The notes under the pieces were generated by a model. The model searched no databases. It was not told where the DNA came from and was given only the letters and a program-made list of their open reading frames with translations. DNA of 64,000 nucleotides from Streptomyces sp. Ag109_O5-1 (lineage in GTDB: Bacteria; Actinomycetota; Actinomycetes; Streptomycetales; Streptomycetaceae): the NCBI RefSeq assembly GCF_003814875.1, contig NZ_RKQF01000001.1, positions 3,720,001 to 3,784,000 of the forward strand, written 5' to 3'. The first letter of the stretch is position 1, and each line of letters opens with the position of its first letter. A program made the translations under genes and the position numbers. This document shows positions 57,413 to 64,000 of this stretch, piece by piece.

Positions 57413-58420
57413 TCAGCCGCGCTGGGAGTCGGCGGCCGCCGCGGTCCGGGCGAGCCTGCGGCGCCGCAGGACGGCGAGCGGTACGACGCTCGCGAAGGCC
57501 ACCGTCTGCGGCGCGTAGGGCAGTGCCCCGGCGGCGGACGTCTGCTTGTCGAGCCCGCTCTGGTCGAAGGTGTCGGGAATCGGCAGCGTGCCCCAGCGGT
57601 TGATCGGCCAGGCCTTGACGATGGCACGGCCGACGACATCGCTGACCGGGACCATGCCGTGGTGCTCGTCGGACTGGTTGTAGCGCGAGTCACGGGAGTC
57701 CTGGCGGTGATCGCCCATGACCCAGATGTACCCCTTGGGCACCTTCACCGTGAACTGGCCGCCCTGGTCGTCGACGCTGCACGGGGTGTTGCCCTCGTAC
57801 ACATAAGGTTCGGTCAGCGCATGCCCGTTGACCATGAGCGGGCCGCTGCCCTTGCAGGAGACGGTGTCGCCGCCGACGCCGACGACCCGCTTGATGAGGT
57901 CCTTCTCCTCGGCGGACGGCATCAGGCCGATCCAGCTGAGGACTTCCTGCACGGCGTTGGGCTGGGGCGTCGGCTCGCCCTTCAGCCAGTCGCTCGGGTC
58001 GTGGAAGACGACGACCTCGCCGCGTTGCGGCTTGGACCCGAACCACGGGGTGAGCTTGTCGACCAGGACCCGGTCACCCACCTGGAGGGTGTTCTGCATC
58101 GATTCCGACGGGATCGAGAACGCCTGCACCAGAAACGTCTTGATCAGCAGCGCCAGCACCAGCGCGATACCGATCAGGATCGGCAGTTCCTTCCAGAAGG
58201 AGCGGGGCTTCTTCGGTGCGGACGCCGCCGAGTCGCCCCCGTCCCCGTCCGTGCCACCGCCGTGGGAGCCGGGACCGTCCACCGGGGTGTCGTCCCCGGC
58301 GGGCCCGGCGTCATTCGCGGGGGTGGAACCGCCGCCAGCGGTGGGGACATTCTCCACGGGGCGCCCGTTGTGCTCCTCGCCGTCGTGTCCCGACCGTGCG
58401 CCCACCGCTACATCCCCCAC
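57413..58420 (-). CDS. sipY: Type I signal peptidase (SipY position)
   Basis: In this 335-residue protease residues 1-70 are a disordered Gly/Asp/Pro tail, followed by a membrane helix (LPILIGIALVLALLIKTFLV). The catalytic Ser is in IPSESMQNTLQVGDRVLVDK and the Lys in DLIKRVVGVGGDTVSCKG; the GDHRQDSRDSR box is family-typical. A C-terminal segment ending with RRRRLAR may form a second helix. The GTG at 58420 has GAGGAG six bases upstream and lies inside the 3' end of sipX. Confidence 0.9.
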   Translation of the reverse strand: MGDVAVGARSGHDGEEHNGRPVENVPTAGGGSTPANDAGPAGDDTPVDGPGSHGGGTDGDGGDSAASAPKKPRSFWKELPILIGIALVLALLIKTFLVQAFSIPSESMQNTLQVGDRVLVDKLTPWFGSKPQRGEVVVFHDPSDWLKGEPTPQPNAVQEVLSWIGLMPSAEEKDLIKRVVGVGGDTVSCKGSGPLMVNGHALTEPYVYEGNTPCSVDDQGGQFTVKVPKGYIWVMGDHRQDSRDSRYNQSDEHHGMVPVSDVVGRAIVKAWPINRWGTLPIPDTFDQSGLDKQTSAAGALPYAPQTVAFASVVPLAVLRRRRLARTAAAADSQRG

Positions 58421-59399
58421 GCCAACTCCTCACTCCGTGCCGCCGCCCGCGCCATCCTCGGCGCAGGCCCACCACTCCCATAACGAGCGGGAGTTCCGCA
58501 GGGGTCGGGAGTTGGACGTATCCGTTCGGATCGTCGGAGGCAACCCTATGCGACAGCCGGGGAGCGGCGGTCGACCCCGACACAGAGTTAGAAACGCTTG
58601 CGAAGGTTTTAGGTTCATCGAGCTTGGTCCAGTGCCCGATGGGCCAGCCGATCATCATGGCCCGGCCCACCACCGAACTCACGGCCACCGTGCCGCCGTA
58701 CGCGGTGTCCTGGTGGTAGCGCGAGTCGGCGGAGTTTCCCCGGTGGTCGCCCATCACCCACAGCCGGCCCTGCGGGACGGTGATGTCGAACTCCTGGGTG
58801 GAGGGAGCGTTCCCGGGATACAGGTAGTCGCCCTCGGTCAGTGCTACACCGTTGACGGTCACCCGGCCCTGCGCGTCACAGCACTTGACGTGGTCGCCGC
58901 CGACGCCGATGACCCGCTTGATGAGGTCCTTCTCGTTGGCGGAGGGCAGCAGACCGATGAAGGTGAGCCCTTCCTTGACCTGCTTGACGACGACGGGGTC
59001 GTTCGCCTTGGTGGTCTGCTCCCCGTTGAGCCAGCCGCCCGGGTCGTGGAAGACCACGACGTCCCCGCGGTGCGGCTTCCACCCGAACCACGGGGTGAAC
59101 TTGTCGACCAGGACGCGGTCGCCGATCCGGATCGTCTGTTCCATGGAACCCGACGGGATCACGAAGGCCTGGACGAGGAACGTCTTCAGCACGAGGGCTA
59201 TCAGGACGGCCACACCGACCAGCAGCGGTATCTCCCGCATCGCTCCGCGCCGGCGCTTGCGCTTGACCTTGCGCTGCAGCTTGCGCCGCTCCGCGCGGCT
59301 GCGGCCACCGCCCGGGCTGGAGGTGCGCCGGCCCCCGGTGGGCAGCAGGGCCGCGGCCGCGTCGGTGGCCACACCGCGCGGTTTGCCGCGGTTACCCAT
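58311..59399 (-). CDS. sipX: Type I signal peptidase (SipX position)
   Basis: This 362-residue protease has a basic Arg/Lys cytoplasmic tail (RSRAERRKLQRKVKRKRRR), a membrane helix, the catalytic Ser in IPSGSMEQTIRIGDRVLVDK, the Lys in DLIKRVIGVGGDHVKCC, and GDHRGNSADSRYHQD. The last 80 residues include a possible second helix (PAELPLVMGVVGL) and then an Arg/Gly-rich end that overlaps the sipY start by 110 bases. The ATG at 59399 overlaps the sipW end by eight bases. Confidence 0.9.
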   Translation of the reverse strand: MGNRGKPRGVATDAAAALLPTGGRRTSSPGGGRSRAERRKLQRKVKRKRRRGAMREIPLLVGVAVLIALVLKTFLVQAFVIPSGSMEQTIRIGDRVLVDKFTPWFGWKPHRGDVVVFHDPGGWLNGEQTTKANDPVVVKQVKEGLTFIGLLPSANEKDLIKRVIGVGGDHVKCCDAQGRVTVNGVALTEGDYLYPGNAPSTQEFDITVPQGRLWVMGDHRGNSADSRYHQDTAYGGTVAVSSVVGRAMMIGWPIGHWTKLDEPKTFASVSNSVSGSTAAPRLSHRVASDDPNGYVQLPTPAELPLVMGVVGLRRGWRGRRHGVRSWRGGCSGGRTVGTRRRGAQRAPRGECPHRWRRFHPRE

Positions 59400-60087
59400 G
59401 GACCGCTCCCGCGGCCGGCACGCGCGCATAGGCGGCGGGACGAGTGAGGCGGGTCCAGTGTGCGTACGGCCAGACGATCCAGTCGGCCCGTCCGATCACG
59501 TCCTTGACGGGGATCATGCCGCCGCCGGGCGAGCCCAGGTGGTCCCGGGAGTCACTGGAGTCGCTGCGATGGTCCCCCAGGACGAAGAGCCTGCCGTCGG
59601 GCACGACGACGTCGAAGGGCACAGTAGAAGGGGTGTCCCCGGGATAGAGGAACGCGGTCTCGTCGACCGACCGGCCGTTCACTTCGATCCTCCCCTTCTT
59701 GTCGCAGCAGACCACATGGTCTCCTCCCACACCGACAACGCGTTTGATGTAGTCGGCGTCCCCGAAGTACCCGGTGCCGTCGAACACAACGACATCTCCC
59801 CGGCGCGGCTGGGCACCGAACCGGTACACCAACTTATTTACGAGAACCCGGTCTCCGATCCTCAATCCCTGTTCCATGGATCCGCTGGGAATCTGGAATG
59901 GCTGGGCCACGAAAGTGTTGAGGACGAGCAGAAACGCCAGGCAGGTGAAGAGGGCCAGCGTGATCCAGCCGCCCGGGAGCCAGTCGGTGATCCGCGACAG
60001 CAACGCGAAACGCGACCGACCCTCCACGGCCTCTGGTTCGGGGCGGGAGGAGCGGTCGCGCTCCGTCGGCTGTGCTTCGGTGTCCAT
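59392..60087 (-). CDS. sipW: Type I signal peptidase (SipW position)
   Basis: This 231-residue protease, the shortest of the four, has a membrane helix GWITLALFTCLAFLLVLNTF, the catalytic Ser in IPSGSMEQGLRIGDRVLVNK, the Lys in DYIKRVVGVGGDHVVCC, and GDHRSDSSDSRDH. It lacks the second C-terminal helix. It is the first sip gene, 47 bases after rplS on the same strand. Confidence 0.9.
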   Translation of the reverse strand: MDTEAQPTERDRSSRPEPEAVEGRSRFALLSRITDWLPGGWITLALFTCLAFLLVLNTFVAQPFQIPSGSMEQGLRIGDRVLVNKLVYRFGAQPRRGDVVVFDGTGYFGDADYIKRVVGVGGDHVVCCDKKGRIEVNGRSVDETAFLYPGDTPSTVPFDVVVPDGRLFVLGDHRSDSSDSRDHLGSPGGGMIPVKDVIGRADWIVWPYAHWTRLTRPAAYARVPAAGAVHG

Positions 60088-60134
60088 CGGGGCCAGATGC
60101 TATCCGGCCCCGATAAGAATCCCGTCGCGCGAGA

Positions 60135-60485
60135 TCAGCGCTCGCGCTTCTCCTTGATCTTCGCAGCCTTACCGCGCAGGTCGCGCAGGTAGTAGAGCTT
60201 GGCGCGACGCACGTCACCACGGGTGACGAGCTCGATCTTCTCGACGATCGGGGTGTGCACCGGGAAGGTGCGCTCGACGCCGACGGAGAAGGAGACCTTG
60301 CGGACCGTGAAGGTCTCGCGGACACCGCTGCCCTGGCGGCGGATCACAACGCCCTTGAACTGCTGCACACGGGAGCGGTTGCCCTCGATGACGCGGACGT
60401 GGACGTTGACGGTGTCACCCGGGCGGAAGGCCGGGACGTCGCTGCGCAGCGACGCGGAGTCGACGGTGTCGAGCAGGTGAGACAT
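60135..60485 (-). CDS. rplS: 50S ribosomal protein L19
   Basis: This 116-residue protein starts SHLLDTVDSASLRSDVPAF with the L19 core FRPGDTVNVHVRVIEGNRSR, VQQFKGVVIRRQGSGVRETF and RRAKLYYLRDLRGKAAKIKE. The ATG at 60485 matches the usual start of streptomycete L19; upstream in-frame ATGs would add only non-conserved residues. Confidence 0.95.
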   Translation of the reverse strand: MSHLLDTVDSASLRSDVPAFRPGDTVNVHVRVIEGNRSRVQQFKGVVIRRQGSGVRETFTVRKVSFSVGVERTFPVHTPIVEKIELVTRGDVRRAKLYYLRDLRGKAAKIKEKRER

Positions 60486-60621
60486 TTCGTCTGCTTTCTT
60501 CGCTGATGCCACAGGTCATCAACGGAAACTAGGTGTTCCATGAGGACTGCCGTGCGGGTCGGGGCGGGCGTCGTGTCCCCCTGCGGCAGGGGCGCACACC
60601 GGACGGGCGCACAGCAGCGGC

Positions 60622-61455
60622 CTATTCTTCCACGCCCTCTGGCCTGCGCCAAAATCGGCCGTGGGGCGCGCCCGCCGGGTCCGGGGCCCAGCCCAGGATG
60701 GAGAGCATCTCGCGGTCCTTCTTGTCGAACGCCTTGGGGTCGCATCGCTCGATCAGGTCGGGCCGGTGGGCGGCGGTCCGCCTCAGAGCTTCGTCGCGGC
60801 GCCAGCGGGCGATCTTGCCGTGGTGGCCGCTGAGCAGCACGTCGGGGATGTCCCGGCCGCGCCAGACGGGCGGCTTGGTGTAGACGGGGCCTTCCAGGAG
60901 GTTCGCCATCGCGCCGGGCGCGAAGGAGTCGTCCCGGTGCGACTCGGCGTTGCCGAGGACGCCGGGCAGCAGCCTGGCCACGGCCTCCGTGATCACCAGT
61001 ACGGCGGCCTCGCCGCCCGCGAGCACATAGTCGCCGATGGACACCTCGTACACCGGCATCCGGGTGGCGTACTCGTCCATGACGCGCCGGTCGATGCCCT
61101 CGTAACGGGCCGGGGTGAAGATCAGCCAGGGCCGCTCGGAGAGTTCGACGGCGAGTTCCTGGGTGAAGGGGCGGCCGCTGGGGGTGGGGACGATCAGCGC
61201 GGGGGTGTGCGAGCCGGTCTCGTAGCCGTCGGCGAGCGCGGAGTCGAGGGCGTCGCCCCAGGGCTCGGTCTTCATCACCATGCCGGGCCCGCCGCCGTAC
61301 GGGGTGTCGTCGACGGTGTTGTGACGGTCGTACGTCCACGCCCGCAGGTCGTGCACATGGACGTTCAGCTGTCCACGCGCGCGTGCCTTGCCGACGAGCG
61401 AGACGTTCAGCGGTTCCAGGTACTCGGGAAAGATCGTGACGACGTCGAGGCGCAT
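60622..61455 (-). CDS. trmD: tRNA (guanine-37-N1)-methyltransferase
   Basis: This 277-residue SPOUT-knot enzyme has RLDVVTIFPEYLEPLNVSLV at the N-terminus, DDTPYGGGPGMVMKTEP, LIFTPARYEGIDRRV, and the SAM knot EVSIGDYVLAGGEAAVLVIT. The ATG overlaps the rimM stop (TAATG). It prevents +1 frameshifting by methylating G37 of tRNAs. Confidence 0.95.
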   Translation of the reverse strand: MRLDVVTIFPEYLEPLNVSLVGKARARGQLNVHVHDLRAWTYDRHNTVDDTPYGGGPGMVMKTEPWGDALDSALADGYETGSHTPALIVPTPSGRPFTQELAVELSERPWLIFTPARYEGIDRRVMDEYATRMPVYEVSIGDYVLAGGEAAVLVITEAVARLLPGVLGNAESHRDDSFAPGAMANLLEGPVYTKPPVWRGRDIPDVLLSGHHGKIARWRRDEALRRTAAHRPDLIERCDPKAFDKKDREMLSILGWAPDPAGAPHGRFWRRPEGVEE

Positions 61456-61997
61456 TACGACTCGTCCCGGGAGGAGGCGATCTCCGCCTGGTCGTCGATC
61501 AGTCCCGGCGGGGGCGCGATGACCGCCTTCTGCTCCTCCAGGTCGATCTCGACGACGATCTCCTCGACGAAGGGGATCATCACCTCGCTGCCGTCGGGGC
61601 GCTCGACGATGAACAGGTCCTGGGACGGCAGATGCGAGATCTCGGTGATCCGGCCGACCTCGGTGCCGTCGACGGTGACCACGTCCAGGTCCATGAGCTG
61701 GTGGTCGTAGTACTCGTCCTCGCCCTCGGGCAGTTCCTCCGGGTCGATCTCGGCGATCAGGAGGGTGTTGCGGAGGGCCTCGGCGGCGGTGCGGTCCTTG
61801 ACGCCCTCGAAGCGCAGGAGCAGGCGGCCGCTGTGCACGCGGCCCGTCTCGATGGTGAGCGGTCCCAGGCCGGCGGGATCGGTGGCGAGTACGGCGCCGG
61901 GCCCGAGCCTGAGCTCCGGTTCGTCGGTACGTACCTCCACGGTGACCTCGCCCTTGATGCCGTGGGCGCGGCCGATCCGTGCGACTACGAGCTGCAC
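61455..61997 (-). CDS. rimM: 16S rRNA-processing protein RimM
   Basis: This 180-residue maturation factor for the 30S head, binding S19, has an N-terminal RimM barrel (VVARIGRAHGIKGEVTVEVR) and a C-terminal PRC-barrel (DEYYDHQLMDLDVVTVDGTE, LFIVERPDGSEVMIPFV). The order rpsP-KH-rimM-trmD-rplS is the standard ribosome-assembly operon. Confidence 0.95.
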   Translation of the reverse strand: MQLVVARIGRAHGIKGEVTVEVRTDEPELRLGPGAVLATDPAGLGPLTIETGRVHSGRLLLRFEGVKDRTAAEALRNTLLIAEIDPEELPEGEDEYYDHQLMDLDVVTVDGTEVGRITEISHLPSQDLFIVERPDGSEVMIPFVEEIVVEIDLEEQKAVIAPPPGLIDDQAEIASSRDES

Positions 61998-62088
61998 TGT
62001 GCTTGTTCTCCTGTCGTCTCCTGCTCATACGACTGCGGGCCGGGGACGGCCAGTGGCCCTCCCCGGCCCGAGCCGGTTGCGATAAGCG

Positions 62089-62328
62089 TCAGCGGACGTG
62101 GTCGACGTCGACGAGGTCGACGCGGACTCCCCTGCCGCCGATGGCACCCACGACGGTGCGCAGGGCACGCGCGGTGCGGCCGTTGCGGCCGATCACCTTG
62201 CCGAGGTCGTCGGGGTGCACCCGGACCTCCAGCACGCGCCCGCGGCGCAGGTTGCGCGAGGCGACCTGCACATCGTCGGGGTTGTCGACGATGCCCTTCA
62301 CGAGGTGCTCAAGCGCCTCTTCGAGCAT
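62089..62328 (-). CDS. KH-domain RNA-binding protein (KhpA type)
   Basis: This single 79-residue KH domain has the GXXG loop in GKVIGRNGRTARALRTVVGA. EEALEHLVKGIVDNPDDVQV forms the first helix and strand. It lies between rpsP and rimM, as in most actinobacteria, and is thought to act with a Jag/KhpB partner on small RNAs or ribosome assembly. Confidence 0.92.
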   Translation of the reverse strand: MLEEALEHLVKGIVDNPDDVQVASRNLRRGRVLEVRVHPDDLGKVIGRNGRTARALRTVVGAIGGRGVRVDLVDVDHVR

Positions 62329-62333
62329 GCTGC

Positions 62334-62753
62334 TCAGGCCTCGGTCGACTCGGACTCAGCCGCGGCCTCGTCCTTCTTCTCAGCCTTCTTCTTCTGGGTG
62401 ATCGCCTCACCCTTGCCCTCGTCGTCACCGCCGAGCGCCTCGAACGACGGACGCGTGGCCTTCGGCGCGGCCACGAGCAGCGGCGCCGGGGCGGGCTCGC
62501 CCTTGAACTTCTGCCAGTCGCCGGTCTTCTTCAGGATGGCGAGCACGGGCTCGGTCGGCTGGGCGCCGACGCCGAGCCAGTACGCGGCGCGCTCGGCGTC
62601 CACCTCGATGACCGACGGGTTGTAGGTCGGGTGGTACTTGCCGATCTCCTCGATCGCACGGCCGTCACGGCGGGTGCGGGAGTCGGCGACGACGATGCGG
62701 TAGTGAGGCGAACGGATCTTGCCCAGACGCTTCAGCTTGATCTTGACTGCCAC
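62334..62753 (-). CDS. rpsP: 30S ribosomal protein S16
   Basis: This 139-residue protein begins AVKIKLKRLGKIRSPHYRIV followed by VVADSRTRRDGRAIEEIGKY, the S16 core. A C-terminal extension of about 55 residues, rich in Ala, Glu and Lys, is typical of Streptomyces. It is the first gene of the rpsP operon. Confidence 0.95.
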   Translation of the reverse strand: MAVKIKLKRLGKIRSPHYRIVVADSRTRRDGRAIEEIGKYHPTYNPSVIEVDAERAAYWLGVGAQPTEPVLAILKKTGDWQKFKGEPAPAPLLVAAPKATRPSFEALGGDDEGKGEAITQKKKAEKKDEAAAESESTEA

Positions 62754-63035
62754 GGGAGTGGATTCTCCTGGTTTTGACGTGGTTGGGCACGGCGAGACTG
62801 CCGCGTGGGGTTGCGGTACCCGAGTGCCCGATGGACGCGTCAGCCGGAGGAGAGAGGGGTCCTGTGCGGCTGTCGAGTACAGCTAGCCATTGTGCCACAC
62901 CCTGCGGGTCGCTCTGTCCGGCGGTCGTGCGAGGGCACGCCGAAAGCGCACCCGGCGTGGAGGTGGTGTACGTCGGGTGCGCCGACCGGCATCACGGCGA
63001 GGCGATGGCCACGGCTGCCACGAGCAGCCGTGGGT

Positions 63036-63632
63036 CTACGCCGCGCCCACGATTTCCGGGATGCGGAACGGCTTGCCGCAGCCGCCGCACACGATGGGGG
63101 CCTGGGCCAGCACCGACGGGACGACCCGGACGTTGCGCCCGCAGTCGCACACCGCCTTGACGCGGACACCGCCGCCGGACGAGCCGTGGCGGGCGGCCGG
63201 GCCGCGGAAGGTGCGGGAGGTGTCGGCGGAGGTGGCCACCGTGTGTGCCTTGAGAGCGCGCTGCAGTCTCTCGATGGTCGGCCGGTAGCGGCGCTTGGCC
63301 TCGGGGTTGAGCGTGACCAGCGAGAAGCCGCTGCTGGGGTGCGGCTCGTCGGGGTGGTCCAGGCCCAGCTCCTCGGCGATCGCGAGGAATCTGCGGTTGT
63401 GGTAGCGGCCGGCCCGGGAGGTGTCGCGGACCCCTCGGGCGGCGGCGATGCCGTGGACTGCCTCATGGAGCAGCCGTTCGAAGGAGAGTTCGTGACCGCA
63501 CGCGGACGACGACTCCCCGATCAGGGACTCTGGCGCGGCAAGGTCCGGCAGCTCGGGGTGGTACCGCTGAATGTCGGCCCACGCCTCTGCCAGCTCTGCG
63601 GCGAGAACAGGTGGTGTCTGTGTCGTGCTCAC
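63036..63632 (-). CDS. SprT-like zinc metalloprotease-fold protein
   Basis: This 198-residue protein has an HExxH motif in FERLLHEAVHGIAAARGV and a downstream third-ligand candidate His in AGRYHNRRFLAIAEELGLD. Two Cys pairs near the C-terminus (CDCGRN and CGGCGKPF) form a zinc ribbon. This is the SprT/Spartan layout used for DNA-protein-crosslink repair, though many bacterial members are uncharacterised. It starts with GTG and has no clear ribosome-binding site, so it may be leaderless. Confidence 0.8.
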   Translation of the reverse strand: MSTTQTPPVLAAELAEAWADIQRYHPELPDLAAPESLIGESSSACGHELSFERLLHEAVHGIAAARGVRDTSRAGRYHNRRFLAIAEELGLDHPDEPHPSSGFSLVTLNPEAKRRYRPTIERLQRALKAHTVATSADTSRTFRGPAARHGSSGGGVRVKAVCDCGRNVRVVPSVLAQAPIVCGGCGKPFRIPEIVGAA

Positions 63633-64000
63633 GTAATGACAACGAGCGGGAGTGCCGCTGTGTTCCTATTCCGGGCCATCCCAAATAATTTGCACGTACC
63701 CGTCAGTTGCCACTGATGCGTGGAGACGAGTACGGGTGCGCTGATCTGCGGAGAAGCGTCACAGCTCATACCAAGCCGGTGCGTAGTCTGACGTACGACC
63801 CGACGCGTAGCCCCGTCGCGGAGAGCGGGACGGCTGTGGTCGGCGGATGCGCAAGATACGTTTCGGTCGCTCTCGTGGCGCAGGACGCTACCCCGGTCAG
63901 CGTGCGCGACGCCCCCGACGTTACTCCGGAGCCCGTCGTCATCCGGCACCGGCCCGTCTGCGGCGGCCAGACACCGTACGGCCGCCGCGACGGCCGACCA
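63633..64000. other. Right-edge region, mostly intergenic; possible start of a gene on the + strand
   Basis: The first 200 bases are noncoding, AT-rich around 63660-63700, and carry the promoter side of the SprT-like gene. From GTG 63875 (or 63836) a forward frame with high third-position GC stays open to the window edge (VAQDATPVSVRDAPDVTPEP near its start). It may be the first 42-55 codons of a gene, but there is no ribosome-binding site and no recognisable domain. Confidence 0.3.

Noticed and set aside
1..64000. tRNA and rRNA genes
   Set aside because: No cloverleaf-like sequence with conserved GGTTCGA and anticodon features was noticed by eye; a tRNAscan run would be needed to exclude one.

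Overview
The window is chromosomal DNA from a Streptomyces or a very close relative. It has very high GC with strong third-position GC, many GTG/TTG starts, the sporulation sigma factor gene whiG, a cluster of four type I signal peptidases, a LAETG surface protein, and the order rpsP-KH-rimM-trmD-rplS-sip...dprA-whiG...rpsB-tsf-pyrH-frr-cdsA. No tRNA, rRNA or CRISPR array was seen.

Layout. (1) 1-4.7 kb is conserved flank: the end of a NADAR protein, a DUF4190 membrane protein, adenosine deaminase, a glycerophosphodiester phosphodiesterase, and an ECF sigma factor fused to its own anti-sigma-like membrane domain. (2) 5-27.4 kb is an accessory block. It holds a secreted penicillin-binding-type serine hydrolase, a debris field of truncated genes (6.1-9.5 kb, including an in-frame peptidase/transporter chimera), a dehalogenase-like hydrolase, a LysR regulator with a tartrate/D-malate dehydrogenase, a GntR-controlled glyA-soxBDAG-purU operon, a TnpB-like remnant, a frameshifted RHS/YD-repeat protein with a membrane-active tip plus candidate immunity gene, a polyamine-binding lipoprotein and a broken histidine kinase. 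(3) 27.5-31 kb is a putrescine/GABA module (aldehyde dehydrogenase, Lrp regulator, aminotransferase). (4) 31-36 kb holds an ABC pair, a VOC protein, a LOG protein and the LAETG surface protein. (5) 36-39.9 kb is a thiamine ABC transporter operon behind a clear TPP riboswitch, followed by rlmN. (6) 41.1-43.9 kb holds a 32-residue aromatic-rich peptide gene, a hairpin, and two cytochrome P450 genes with unusual I-helices. This is the best candidate for an undescribed system, a P450-tailored ribosomal peptide. (7) 44.1-64 kb is core: cdsA-frr-pyrH-tsf-rpsB, an M23 protein, a TetR regulator, whiG, dprA-comM-yraN, DUF2469, a Nudix hydrolase, four signal peptidases, rplS, trmD, rimM, a KH protein, rpsP and a SprT-like protein.

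How the genes work together. The sox operon turns sarcosine into glycine plus a one-carbon unit. SHMT and PurU then process glycine, serine and folate-bound carbon. The aminotransferase and aldehyde dehydrogenase convert putrescine through 4-aminobutanal to GABA. The thiamine transporter is switched off by its product's cofactor form. Several short tandem repeats (7, 9, 10, 15, 16 and 17 bp) and gene fragments in the first half point to repeated deletion and slippage. All functional calls rest on recognised motifs and gene order read by eye; no database search was run.
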